A stretch of DNA of 64,000 nucleotides from Rhizophagus clarus. Its lineage: Eukaryota > Glomeromycota > Glomeromycetes > Glomerales > Glomeraceae. The DNA lies in assembly GCA_015698045.1 (NCBI GenBank), contig BLAL01000197.1, forward strand, positions 62,001 through 126,000, read 5' to 3'. Positions 36,632 to 49,599 of this stretch are shown here, piece by piece. The position numbers and the translations under genes are program-made. Under the pieces are notes generated by a model. That model was not told where the DNA came from. It made no database searches and saw only the letters and a program-made list of their open reading frames with translations. Position 1 is the first letter of the stretch. Every line of letters starts with the position of its first letter.

Positions 36632-37076
36632 CTCAAGATCTTACTGCACAAAAAAATTTTATAAGCTGTTACAGTATGGATCAAAAAAAAAAAATATAAT
36701 AATATTAATAATTTTGTGAAAATTTGAATGAATTTAATTAGTTATATTTATTTTCAATTTTTTCGATTATTAATGAGCTATTATTATACAAGTATTGCAT
36801 AAATATTTAATTTTATTAACAATATTTAATTAACTACTAATTCCCAATTATAATAAATATACAGTATGGAGAACGTCTTGAAATAAATTAATAATAAAGA
36901 AACCATTCGTTGAACAACAATATGAAATCAATTATTTTATAAGCTAATCAAATAATATCATATGCCAACTTATTCAACAATTGAAATAATGATATCAAAA
37001 TAAAAAGTACGTCAAAAAAAAATAACAAATAAAGTAAAAAATAAAAGAACTAAAACTAAAGTGTCAGATCAGGAGT

Positions 37077-40000
37077 TTACAAAGAATCTTGATTTTCATT
37101 ACTTGAAATAAGTTCGTACCAAGTTGTAATGTCAACTCCATCATCATAAGTTATATTTTCTTTATCAGAACTCTCTCTAAACCATGAATATAGTTTTGTC
37201 TCTCTAAGTTCTTGAGATTTTTGCTTCCATTTTTTCATCAATTCAGGTTCATGGAGATAACAAATATATGGTGTTTCATATAGTTTGGGATTATTAAAGG
37301 AAATATTAAGTCTTTCAAAATCATCAATAAGTTCTTTTCTATATTTCAAAAGTCCATGATTACCATCATTTTTGGCTTTTTCAAATGCGCCACTAAACAA
37401 TTTATTTTAAAAAGTTAATGATTAAATATGCAATTTATAAATAAATACTGTATATATTTAATTAAATAGTACTTACTTCATATATGCAATAACCATGTTA
37501 AATAAAACAAGAACTATAGTAAGATTTGCAATAAAAACAAATAACTTAAATGACGAATTGTCACTCTTATCATTCAAACTATCAATATTCATATAGTACA
37601 TGGAAAGTATAGATTTCCATATTGTTGTAAAAGGATAACCTGGATCATCTGGACTTAGATCGGATATGGGAAGATAAGTTCTGGTTACAAGTATAAATAA
37701 AATTAATTTTCTTTTTTGAATATAATAAATTATAAAAATAAAAGTAAAATTACATTGAATCTGCAAATCCAACTATTAAAATAAACATAAATGCAAAAAA
37801 TGGTATGATCCTTTTTAAAATATTTTCAAAAATAAATATATTTATGGCCATTATTGAAAATAATCGAAGCCATAAGAGCTTTAGAAAGTAAATGATATGT
37901 TAATATAAGATTGTTTAAAATTAAAATTAAAAAGTCATTAAACATACCATTTCAATCCAAAGTATTAATGTAGCTGTTGCATACATAATTCTAATATGCT
38001 TCATGATAATATTATTGGGTATAAAATCTAAAGAAAAAACAATTATGCCGAAAATAATACTGCCTAGATCAAATATATCGAATATTGTAAAATAATCTCT
38101 TTTATATTTTCTTATTTGCATAAACTCAATCATTAATAAATACAATCCAATATAATAAAATATTCCCACTCCAATGTACAGAAATGTCTGAAGTACTACA
38201 TTTATAGTATTATTTTCTCCAATTGAAGGATACTGAGGAATAGTAGTAAATAGGATTAAAAACATAGCATATAAACCTAAAGGTCTTATCCAATACGCCA
38301 TTGCGTGATACCATCTTGAATTTATAGTTGCTTCTATGGCTGGAATACTAAAAAATGTTTTTCCATTCTTTTTAATTTGAAGAAATGGACTGAAATTTTC
38401 GTCCTCTAAATTCTTATAACTGGGCGGAAATAATGTTTTTCTCAAAAAATATATAATACCTTTTTTGATTTCAATTTTTTCATCATGAGTTGTAAAATTT
38501 GGAAGAGGAACCATATAAGTATCAGATGATATATCCTCTCTATATTAAGAAATAATGTCAGTAATAAACAAAAATAAGAGTTAAATTCGATTATACATAC
38601 CTTATTTTATTATATAAAAAAAAATCCGAAGAATTTATTGATAAAAGTTTAGTAAGAGGCATATACACTTTTAATGTATCTTCACAAACTGACAATGCTC
38701 GGAATCTTTTAATTGGAAAATTGTACTTCATTCCTCCAAAACAAGGTTTATGAACTAATAAATCCATATAATTACCTGCGTAAATAAATAAATGATTTTT
38801 TTTTAGTAAAAAAAATTATAATAATAGAAAAATAAATATATTATTATATGTACCATAATAACCATAATTAGATAATTCTGATAATTCTGGGAGAATTTTT
38901 GTAACATTAATCATCCAACCAATATGATTCATAGAATTTTCAGAATAATATTCTAATAAATATCCTAACATAACTGCATCTTGTTCTATTAATAAGAATT
39001 GTTTGTTAAAATACGTTAATTAACATAAGTAAAAATAATAAACTTAAATTTAACCTTGACAGAATTTTAAAGCCAATTCTAAATCATTGGCTGGGTTAGA
39101 ATTCTCATCTTTCAATTCCAAGTCGTCATATAATTCCAAATCATACCGAGATGAATAAGAAAAATATTTATTTTGAGGTTTATGCAACTTTTCAGCAGAT
39201 TGGTCATTAACGTCAAACAGAATATATTTGATTAATGAAAATGAACGTGAATAAATTAGATACGCCATTAAAGGGTATTGAACTTCCATAATCTTCCAAT
39301 TATCCGGATATCTTTTAATAAAGTCTTTAATAATATTTACGATCCCGCCAACGAATCTTTGATAATTTTCTCTAGAATTATTAGTACGGTTTGCATGTTT
39401 GTACAAATAAGTAAGTGATTTGCATGCGTGAATTATAACGGTTGTCATATCATCTTCAATTAGAAATTTAGTTCCTGGTTTGATTTTGTCGCTTATTAAA
39501 ATATAAACAAGATTCGAATTTTCAAAATTTTTAAAATCGTCAAAATCAACAAAATTTGTGGATTTGGATTTCCATAGTTGAATACTACTTTGACCAATTA
39601 TAAGAAGTAACCTTCTGTCATTGTTAAGAAATCTACCATAAACATTTTTTATACTATTATTCCATGGTTCTAGATCATTCGATTTATATTCGTGCACATC
39701 GGTTATAATGTCGTTTTCACTAAAGGTTGTTCTTTTTATAGTTATTTCGCTTATAATTTCAAACTGATCCTCATAATCTTTATTACGTAAAACTACTTTT
39801 CCATTCGATTTTGTTAAAGTATTATTATGGATATCATATCTTGACAGAGAAGGAATGTTACTGTCTGATAAACAAATATCATCTCTAGAAATAGAAAAAT
39901 AATCATTTAAACATCCTGACATAAGCCAAATATGAAATTTCGCATCACCGCCTTTGTCCTTTTCAACAATAAATAATTTTTTATCTTTTTCAATGAATTC

Positions 40001-41285
40001 CAAAAATTTAATTTTATTAATATTATCGAATTTTTTTGAAACAACTTCAAGACCGTTTTCTATTAAATAGAGTGTGATAATATTATCGTTATTAGAATAA
40101 GCAAATAATCTTGAATCAGTTGATATTGCAAAAATTCCAGGTTCGTCATTATTTGAAATTAAACAGTTTTCTTCACGATGTCTATAAAAAATATTAACTA
40201 ACTGTAAATTATTAACATCATATAATTCAATATATATTTTATAATGATCACTTGTGTCAACCATTAAATATTCCTGATAATTAGATTTTAAAAGATAATT
40301 CCAATTGCATCTTGAATCCCCAAAACTTTCTAATTTTTCAAATAGATTTTCAGGTAATAGATAGGTGTCTTCTTCTGATACAAAAATATTTTTGTCCAAT
40401 CTAATATTAATTCTTCGTATTTTTACACAATTTATACAGATAAGTGTTGCACTATTCTTTGAGGAATTTTTAGAATTTTTTAGAAAGTTAACAACTCCTC
40501 CAAGATGGAATATTGAATAATTATTGACATCATCGTTATTATCATTATTATATTTAAATGAAAATTTAAAAAGATTTATCATTCCTTCATTTGAAGTACA
40601 ACATAATCGAAATTGCTTATTATCAGTTACCAGGATTTTATGGGTATAAATATTTTCATAAAAGAAAAGAATACAAATAGGAATAATAATAAAAAATAAG
40701 TAAAAGAAAAGATTTGCAAAATGGGGTTTGAAGTCGGGTGGGAGAGTAGTAGCGATAAAAGAAGAGATTGTATAATATAAAATGAATAACGAGATTAAAA
40801 AGAGTTGAGAATCCCAAAATGATAATTTCTTTTTGATGAAATATTGAAAAAATTTACTTAGACCGCATTTCTCGGTTTCTTTTGGATTTGTATCTTTGTC
40901 TGTTACACAAGAAATTGCGACCAAGCAAGTATCATTTTCAGTATCAATTATGTCCGAAACTGCTAAAGACCATCCAATAATGTTAGATGATTTTTTGAAT
41001 TTATCTTTATCAAAACATATTTTTGCCTTGTCACTTGTTGCTGCCTTTGTAATTGATATGGAAGATCCATCTAAAAATTAAGTTTAGAGGATTTATTATT
41101 ATATTTTTTATATAAAAATAGGATAAATATAACTTACATGGATTAAATGTTGCTATTATAGAGCCATCTGGACTAATAGCTACATAATTAATTTTTTCTC
41201 CATATGTATTGTTACCACTTTCTAGATCATCAACGTACTCTTTTTCATGCATATATTCGTTCGTTTCGACTTTAATTTCGTCCAT
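37077..41285 (-). CDS. WD40-TRP-like ion channel protein, paralog C (8 exons)
   Basis: Exons 41285-41138, 41070-39055, 38985-38854, 38775-38601, 38539-37948, 37878-37754, 37680-37477 and 37392-37077 join to 1235 residues with no interruption. The first exon encodes NYVAISPDGSIIATFNP. The membrane hairpin inside the WD40-like half is more diverged than in A and B. S1-S6 are recognisable, with S5 ending GFADSM rather than GFGHSM. The extracellular S5-pore loop is about 21 residues shorter, and the pore helix reads FTTIWKSILSMYY, replacing two Asp seen in A and B by Thr and Lys. S6 has LFNMVIAYM. These changes at the pore suggest altered ion selectivity or loss of conduction, which is inferred. 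The third exon is 24 nt longer than in A and B. Confidence 0.8.
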
Positions 41286-41358
41286 ATTTCTTTTTTTATG
41301 TCAAAATATGAAAAAAAAAAAATTCTGAAAAAGAAAATTTTTTTTTTTCCTACAAAAA

Positions 41359-41387
41359 CCACGTCTAAGATTTATTTATAATGATTA
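41359..41387 (-). promoter_or_regulatory. Upstream block shared by channel genes B and C (C copy)
   Basis: Minus strand TAATCATTATAAATAAATCT continues TAGACGTGG, including a TATAAATA. It lies 75-100 bp before the start codon and corresponds to 33996-34020 of gene B. Confidence 0.5.
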
Positions 41388-41399
41388 GGAATCGGCAAG

Positions 41400-42400
41400 T
41401 TGTTTATGTCGATCCCTTTTCATTCTATAAACCGTTCTTGGAGCTGAGACACGTTACTCGTCACTCGATACAATCCGATATTTCTAAGAATTAACAAATT
41501 GGTAACGTCCATTTGGTGCTGTTTTATATTTATAAGGGTTTACCCGGATATCCGAATTTTTTAAATCAAATTTATTTGGATTATGGCGTGGCGTCAAAAC
41601 TCCGTCATTTTGCAAAACAGATAGATCGGCAATATTTGTAACTCTGGTAGATCACAAAGATGGCAAGCAGCTGCTATAACAATACAAATGAAAGTTAAAG
41701 CAAACAAAATATTGTGTAATAGTAACATCAAATACAACATATAAACCTTGACTAATTCTATCACGCAAAACTTTTCAATTAATCCTATCAATTAAAATGT
41801 AATACATTTTCTTATTTTAATTTATTAAAATATTTAGGATTTTAATATCTATTGAATTAATATGATGCACAAAATCACTGAATCACTCGTTATGTTTCGA
41901 TGATATGAACTATTTTCAAATTTAGAAAGATTAAAAAGTTTTTTTTTTCTTTTTTTAGTGTTGCAATAATGTACTTGAAAAGAAAATATTTTTTTGGCTT
42001 AACTAAATATAATATTACGATGTCATGATATTAATTGCTAATTCTGGAACTATTGTGAAATTCGTTCATTTACATTTTTTAACTTATTATAATTTCCAAT
42101 TTTAAACATTTCCGAACATCCTATTTCACAACTTATCATAATATTTACCAAAAATATATCTGACAATCATATAATGTACAAATGTTACAATGACAATTTT
42201 TTTTATTTAAAACACAAAGTATCTGACATTTTTTGCACCGAAATTGAAGATCATATCCTGAAATGCATTAATTTTTTGACAATCATGTCTTGAAATGAAA
42301 AATTGGGCGTATTTTTTAATCTAACCAAAATTTCCAATTTGGATGAAAAAAGTCGCAAATAATTTTATATATTGTTAGTGAAATGAAACTAACGCTTTTT
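41400..42400. other. Intergenic interval
   Basis: No gene or RNA recognised; AT-rich sequence with short T runs. Confidence 0.5.
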
Positions 42401-42408
42401 GAATTTTT

Positions 42409-42935
42409 TTCTGTTAGAAATGGGAATCACTTTCTGTTTTTGTTTGAAATTTTTCTCTTTTCGTAAAAATGAAGCTGTATCAAAAAAAATTCAAGGAACT
42501 TTTAAAAATAAAAATGGAGATCACCTTCCATTTTTGATTTGAATTTTCTCTTTTCATAAAAATGAAAAATTCAAAAAACTTAAAAATAAAAATGGGAATT
42601 GCCTTCCATTTTTGATTTGAAATTTTTTTTTTGTAAAAATGAAAAAGACTTTTAAAAATAAAAATGGAGATCTCCTTCCATTAATGATTTGAACTTTCTT
42701 TTTTCATAAAAATAAAGGTTATATTGAAGATTATCAAAATAAAAATAGAAAATACTTTCCGTTTTTTATTTCTCTTTTCATATAATAAGAATGGAATTGT
42801 TTCTAAATAAAATTCAAAAAGAATATCAAAATGCCTATTATTTTAATTTAAAACTCTCTTCTCATAAGAATAAAATTGATAAAATGAAATGGAGATCACT
42901 TTCTATTTTTATTTATTTTTTCTCGTCTTGAAAAA
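42409..42935 (+). repeat. Degenerate tandem array, about six units
   Basis: Units share aaaaatggagatcaccttcc, atttttgatttgaa, tttctcttttcataaaaatg and aaattcaaaaa, with lengths of about 65-110 bp. A further diverged unit lies at 44080-44220, so the foldback element and its neighbours may have been inserted into a longer array. Confidence 0.7.
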
Positions 42936-42969
42936 ATGTACTATATCTATCTACTATATAATAATTGTT

Positions 42970-43075
42970 TTCCTGTGTTACTGTAACGTTTAGATTATAT
43001 ATTTATATTTGTGTACCCGTAACGTTTAGACTACAATATATACTGTACCTGTGTATCTGTAACGTTTAATTATAA
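42970..43075 (+). repeat. Three tandem copies of a TGTAACGTTTAGA-containing unit
   Basis: The core ctgtaacgttta occurs three times at intervals of about 45-50 bp, each preceded by cctgtgtta/ttgtgtacc/cctgtgtat. Confidence 0.7.
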
Positions 43076-43178
43076 ACCAGTAAATTGGGACCATTATAAA
43101 AATTTATGCTTTTGAACTATGTTATAAATAGTAATAAATAAATATAACAAATGTAGTATAAACCATAACAGAGTTAAA

Positions 43179-43931
43179 GCTCCGCATGAGCTGAGCCAGC
43201 TCGCGAGCTAGCTTGAGCTTTTCAAGCTAAGCCAAGCTGAGCCATGTTTAAAATGGCTTGATGGCTCAGCTCGAAAAGCTTGAGCTGCCTCGCAAGCCAG
43301 CTCGATCTATCATACTTTTAATAATTAAACCATTTCGCAACTTTTTTTTAACTGTTTTAGTGAAAAATGTTGCAAAACGTTTTTCAATATTATTTTAATT
43401 AAAAAAAATGTTTTCAATATTATTTTAATTAAAAAAAATGTTTTCAATATTATTTTAATTAAAAAAAAACGTTTTGCAACATTTTTTTAATTGTTTTAGT
43501 GAAAAACGTTGCAAAATGGTTTTCAATATTATTTTAATTAAAAAAAACATTTTGCAACATTTTTTTAATTGTTTTAGTGAAAAACGTTGCGAAGCCTTTT
43601 TTCAATATTATTTTAATTAAAAAAAAACGTTTTGCAACATTTTTTTTAATTATTTTAATGAAAAATGTTGCAAAAACATTTTTTAATATTAATATTAATT
43701 TAATTAAAAAAAATGTTTCGCAACGTTTTTTTAATTTTTTTTAATGAAAAATGTTGCGAAAACGTTTTCAACATTAATTTAATTAAAAAAAAGTTTCACA
43801 ACGTTTTTTAATTGCTTTAATGAAAAATGTTGTGAAACATTTTTCTGATAATAAAGCTTGAGCCAGCTCGAGCTAAAGTGAGCTGAGCAGAGCTAGACTG
43901 TAGCTCGGCTTGAGCCGGCTCATGCGGAGCG
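43179..43931. mobile_element. Foldback element with GAGCT-rich inverted termini
   Basis: Termini GCTCCGCATGAGC (43179-43191) and GCTCATGCGGAGC (43918-43930) are perfect 13-bp inverted repeats. They continue on both sides into AGCC/GAGCT-rich sequence (AGCTTGAGC..., GCTCGAGCT...). The interior is made of repeated units (ttttcaatattattttaatt, about 31 bp, three times at 43379-43470) and alternating AACGTTTTGCAACATTTTTT and GTGAAAAACGTTGCAAAA blocks, which are complementary to each other. The whole can fold into nested hairpins. It has no coding capacity. A target-site duplication was not recognised. Confidence 0.65.
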
Positions 43932-44224
43932 CTATATAAAGTAAACTGCATAAAAAATCACGTTTATAGACTTTAGACTTAACCGTCATACTGATAACAT
44001 CACGTGTATGTTTATGTGACGTTGTGAAGAAAATTGCGGAGCAACAGGTTTAACAGTTAGCTTTAAAATAAAATAAAATAAACACTTCCTATTTTTGATT
44101 AAAATTTTTCTCTTTTTATAAGAATAAAAAAAATTCAAAAAAAAAATTATTAAAAGTAATAATAAAATATCTTCACAAGAAAATGGTTGTATCTAAAATT
44201 CCAAAACATTTCTTTTTTGTAAAA

Positions 44225-46399
44225 AGTGAAATCGACAGTTGCCCACAACTGATATTCTGTCTCTTGTTTTTAACAGATTCATGTTCTCTAGCCTCTTTGT
44301 AAGAGATTTACATGCATTAATACTGAAATGTCATATGCATAATATAAAAATCTTTATAAAAATATAATAACAGCCGCCACTTTCACCTGTAAGTTACCGA
44401 TCTTATGGATGTTTTTCTGGATCATCATCTAACGCAATTAAAATCTATACTAATTAAGTCATTTTCTAAGTATTTAGTATTCATTAGTATCAATCTCTAA
44501 AATCTTTACTTTACTTTAATGTTAGAAGTTCTACTGGATTGATTAGATTGTTCATATCACAAAGAAGATTTATAACAACATATACTACAAGTTTAAATTG
44601 TCATGTATTTTCAGCTTCTAGGGTGAACTTCTCCAACATTTTTTGTATTTTTGTAATTAAAGTGGAAAGCGGTACATAACCGTTTGATCACAATCACGAA
44701 TTAAGTTAAATCATGTGATATAGATGATCACAAGTTACGCAGAATTTTTAGAAATTTGATCGCCTACAATTTACACAATCAAGCGTTTAATTTTTCGATC
44801 TTTGATCACTAACCAGCAAATAAAAGACATATTTTACATTCATAAAAGACTGAATCAACCAAAAACATAAACTCGAAGAGAAATAAATAAATAAATTAAT
44901 AACCAGATAAAAGACAAAGGATAAAAAAGATTCAAATTTTTAAAAGGCTTGTAGTTGCTGTTCGCTAAGTGCACTAAGTGAGAGATTGAATCAATTAAAG
45001 CAAATTACAAAAAGAACTGCTAAGCTCAAAGTAAAATCATATAATAAGATAAAAATGAGCAAATTTAGATAGTACCAATAGGATATCCCTCTTCATTCTA
45101 CTCGTATTCGACATTCTCTATAATGACTGGCCTATTAATAACAAGAATAAATAATTTCAGCTCTATTTAAAATCATGTAATGTTTGTTACGGCAATAGCT
45201 GAAGAGCTTCCAGCTCCCCTTCCAATAATTCTATTTCTTGTGCACGTACAATATTTATTGCCAATTATAGTGCCGATCTTGGATCGGGAGATCGACATTG
45301 AAGCTATTAATACAATTATTATTCGCTAAATCATTAATTACTTTAATGTGTTAATATATCACTATGAATTTTACATCTTTGTACTAGAATTATCGATTTA
45401 TTTATTAAAGTTAAAAATCAATTAAAAGAAAAAAAAAAAAATGGAATTGTATCTACAATCCGTTTAAAGATCGGCATGATAAAGATTGTACGTAAATAAT
45501 TGTACATTTGTTATTGTAAAACAGTTACATTGTACACGCATCAGATTTGAGTTATAATTAGAACTGTGGATTAAATAAAAGAATTAACTGTTAAGGCTAA
45601 GATCGCCATTATTGTTTGTATTCAGGGTAAACTCAAAGTATACCGAAATTTCCACGCTAAGGGTACACAAAATGCCCGTTATGCATCTATCCGTCCGGCA
45701 CATGAAGATAAATTCCACAAACCCCTTTAAAAAAAAAATAATAGACTTTAAGTTTGAGAATTCTCAATCGTAAAGTTTGTCAATATTTTATTGTAAATTT
45801 TATTTCAAACAATCATCTTTTGAATCTATTGTTAGATTGAGATTTATGCAGGTTATTGACTTTTTGATGGAGATGTAGATTTTTCTTTTAAGGATTTAGC
45901 TAATTATGTTCTAGTATACTTACTTTATTACACAACTGTTAAGATTGTAACTTAATGATAGTAAATTACTTCACAATAATAAGCTAACTAGTATAATTTA
46001 GAGTAATTCTACACGTAACTTACCATAAACAATCGTAAACGTCGACTCCTACAACACTTCATCTGTTGCACAACTTTGTCAAGATAGAAAATATCTTCTT
46101 GGTTATCAAATGATTGTAAAATAAAATTGAAACGGGAAATAAAACTTATTAAACTTCATATAATTAAAAAAGTACAGTATATATCATATTAGCTGTTAGA
46201 TATTTTAAGTTGGGATTTTAGACAACGTCCCAGAAAAGTGGTCACGAAGATCATGTAATCAATGCAGATCTTAATCCCGCATCATTTTTAAAAATCAATA
46301 TTTTTTTTAAATAAAAAATATTTGCTTTTAGACGTGCATTGGAATTTTTTATTTAAATACATTGCTATGGAAATATTAACGTATTACAATTTATAACCA
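44225..46399. other. Gene-poor interval
   Basis: No gene was supported. Around 45160-45320 the minus strand is open for about 48 codons (RNRIIGRGAGSSSAIAVTNI), possibly a transposon remnant. Around 45600-45720 a less AT-rich patch also looks like debris. Confidence 0.4.
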
Positions 46400-47200
46400 G
46401 CTTGAAAGTTCTTTTATTTTGATAATTTTCTATTTCTTCAGTTATTTTACGAATTCTATTCCAATTGGATTTTACATTTTTTATCCAATTTCAGTTAAAG
46501 CGTTTGGGTTATTATCATTTAGGTTAAGAATATGTCTTACATTATCCTTTAATGAGATTAATTCACACTTTATCTCTAAATATTCTTTTTTTTCAATATC
46601 ATTTTTACTCAATTAATTTCTTGATTATTGAATATTTTGCTCAACTGGCACAAAATAGTCTTGTTGTAAATTAACGTTAAGAGCCAAATTAATCAGATTG
46701 TCATCATCATCATAAATAAAAGGATATTTCTTTTTACCTAGTGTTTTATTATAATAATCATTAATATTTTTTGATATTGCCAGGCGACCAAAGGTCGCCG
46801 GCGCCGCGTGCCAATGTCATTAGATATTCTAATCATTTCGGAGCCTTTTACTAAAATCATGTTAAATACCTTCTTAAAATGATTTGTATAAACATTCACA
46901 AGAATAGATCCATTTTTCAACATCAGTTAAGTAGGAATTAGGATAAATGACTTCTTTTGTTGCAAACTTCCATTCATACTTGGATTCCTTTCTCCACTTC
47001 ATTATTTCACGATTATTAGATAATAAATATAATCGATCAATTTGTCGAGGTATGACTTTCTGTGTGACATTTACATCATAAAAGTCGTTAGTATGATTTA
47101 AATCTGTTAACAATTCAAAAAGGTGATCAGAATTTTCTCTTGAATTTATTTGGACATAATTATTCAACATTTGCTTTAGACTTTCGTTTATTTTGCTTGT
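46400..47200 (-). pseudogene. 3' part of a MULE-like transposase gene with degenerate SWIM finger
   Basis: A 98-codon frame (47170-46874) ends in TDVEKWIYSCECLYKSF, similar to the W-x-C-x-C half of a SWIM zinc finger as found at the C-terminus of MULE transposases. In the next frame the sequence continues NVYTNHFKKVFNMILVKGSE. Beyond a GC-rich insertion come KKKYPFIYDDDDNLINLALN and NDIEKKEYLEIKCELISLKD, acidic tail segments of the type seen after SWIM domains in Rhizophagus. A frame change and in-frame stops show it is dead. The second half of the finger (CxH) is not visible. The catalytic DDE part is absent. Confidence 0.45.
46783..46812. repeat. GC-rich palindrome inserted in the MULE relic
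   Basis: GGCGACC-AAA-GGTCGCC is a perfect 7-bp stem with a 3-nt loop, followed by GGCGCCGCGTGCC. It interrupts the coding-like sequence and is by far the most GC-rich 30 bp of its surroundings. Confidence 0.8.
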
Positions 47201-47796
47201 ACGACAACCAAAACATTGTTTAAAGGGTTTTCGGGTATTTTAGCATTAAAGAACAAGTAAAAGATATTAATAAAATAAAATGAAAATGTATTGTAAAGAA
47301 AACGGAGAGGGAAAGGATAAAAAAAAAATTATATCACAAATAAACTAAATAAACTATAAAATAGACTATCACAAATATCTAATGATTACGTAAAACCACT
47401 TTAACTTACTGATTTAAAATACTATGATTTTCATCATAGTATTGCAAAGCTCATCTGTCTATTAGTCTTGTAGCTGCATTATGAAAACCACTAATGAAGA
47501 TTTTTTGCGAAATTTTCGATTATTAATAAATTATTATTTAAAATTACTTCCGCGAAAAATTTTATTTCTTCAAGTTTTTATAACTTTAATCTTACTAAAT
47601 CTAAATCTTCGAACGTATCTTTACTTAATTACAGATGCGAATTTTAATTAATTTATTTCGTTAATAATTTCTATATAGTTTTGTGTATTTATACTGTAGT
47701 TTATATAAATTCAATAATGAATCATGTCTCCTTTCTCTTCTTTAGTTAAATTTAAAAATGGATCGAAATAGCAAATGAAAAATACAATTCAAAAAT

Positions 47797-48450
47797 ATGC
47801 ATCAAAGGAAAAGTATTCAAAGTAATCGTTATTCTGAATCATACTCTCCTACTTTGCAAGAAAAATTATTTATCAAATATTTGCAGAAGTATATAACAGA
47901 CCAAAATCAACTTGAAGCATTATCTGATCAAAATTCCCTAGGACAATTGATAATTTCGCAAATTCAAATGGACAAGAGCCATGAAAATTTCCATTAGTTG
48001 ATGAATTTATAAAATATTGAATTTACAGCATTGCAATTTACCAGCAACAATTTGAAGGAAGGTTTATTTAATTAGTTATGTCATTAAAATACATCCGAAT
48101 ATGGCGCAGAACTCCAACAAGGCACGAATTCAAATTTCCGATATTGATAGTAATTGAGAAAGTGACTTAAGACAAAATTCATTATATTCGGAAGGAAGTG
48201 AGAAATCCTAATGGTAAAGATAATTCTTTAGAGGATTCTTCAGAACAGATATTTTAAAAACTTTTTTCAATATGGTATAAAAATAAGTCTGCAAATACTA
48301 AAAATCATTAAAATTTGCTCCTGTAATTAAGTAAAGACACGCTCAGAGACTTATTGTTAGATCAATAAGATTAAGAATTATAAAAACTTGCCAATTCATG
48401 AGAAATAAAAATTTTTGCGAAAGTTTAATTTTAAATAATAATTTATAAAT
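47797..48450 (+). pseudogene. Decayed hypothetical gene
   Basis: A 66-codon open frame (47797-47997, MHQRKSIQSNRYSESYSPTL, then LQEKLFIKYLQKYITDQNQL) is followed by broken protein-like pieces in other frames up to about 48450. I do not recognise the family. It could be transposon-associated, because similar hydrophilic proteins often flank elements in these genomes. Confidence 0.3.
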
Positions 48451-48953
48451 TTCGAAATTTCATTACGAAAAATCTTCACTAGTGATTTTTCATTATGCAG
48501 CAAATATTGCAACCATATAAAAAATTTCGTAAACTTTTTGACTTAGAATTTTAAAGTTGGTTTTATACATAAGTTACCTGTTACGATTTCCGATTACTAT
48601 ATTGAAGATGTCTGGAAATTTCTAAAGTTTCTCAAGAGATTATAAATAATTTTTTATTACAGAATTGAGTTTTACTACTACGAATACATTTTTTCATTTT
48701 TTATTGCCCGGAGTGCAGCGAAATTTGACATAAAACCATCCCCTGATGGCTAATACCTAATACGTGCACAGAATTATTGTAGGTCGCACGCGTGATCAGT
48801 GTGTTTAGGATAAGCCGGTAAGGATAGGAAGTTTTCAGAAAAACAAATCGTTTAGTTATCCAGCGACAATTAGACTTTATAATTTTAGATACTCATCTAT
48901 TAATTTTGTCATAGCTATTTCTGAAATGTGTAAGAAGTCGTTTCACGGGAATA

Positions 48954-48978
48954 ATTTTCACGGTTGCGCCGTGAAAAT
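48954..48978. repeat. Perfect 10-bp hairpin
   Basis: ATTTTCACGG-TTGCG-CCGTGAAAAT. No adjacent gene was found, so a terminator role cannot be claimed. Confidence 0.8.
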
Positions 48979-49599
48979 CTATTATTACTGTAAATGTGTC
49001 TATTTTCATTTTAATTAAACACCATTCGTGAGGATCTTCTATATTATATACTGAATTTTTTATGAATATATAATATTAGGAATATTTTATATTTCAATTA
49101 CCAAATAAAATATTAAAATATCTATTTTTATTGAAGTATTATTATTTATTCATCTGCTTATTTTTTTAATAGGTTAACGAAATAAAAAATAACAATACTT
49201 TTGTTATAATTTTTTTACTTAATTAAAATTACTTATAATAATCATAAGCAGTTAGTTTACATTATGATTGTTACTCTTCTGTATTTCAGTAATTATTCAG
49301 TATAATTGATCGATCAATCCCAGGAATATTCGATTACATACGTAAATTTTTTAATTTTTAACAAATAATTCATTAGTTATATCAATCAAATTGGAGGCTA
49401 ATTGTTAAAAAAAATTACAAAATTTTCATCCTATTGTATAAAAAATTTTTTAATATTTCAACTATTTTAATTCATTCTCACTAAAATTTAATATTCATAA
49501 TTTAATCTATGATCACTTAAAATGAATAAAATATTATATCTTCAACAAAAATCAAAAGTGAAAGTAATTATTTAAGTTTTCTTTATTTTATCAGTAATA
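48979..49599. other. Intergenic interval
   Basis: Extremely AT-rich; nothing recognised. Confidence 0.5.

Noticed and set aside
42409-43931. CRISPR-like array
   Set aside because: The repeats are degenerate, of unequal length and without unique spacers; eukaryotic tandem and foldback repeats explain them.
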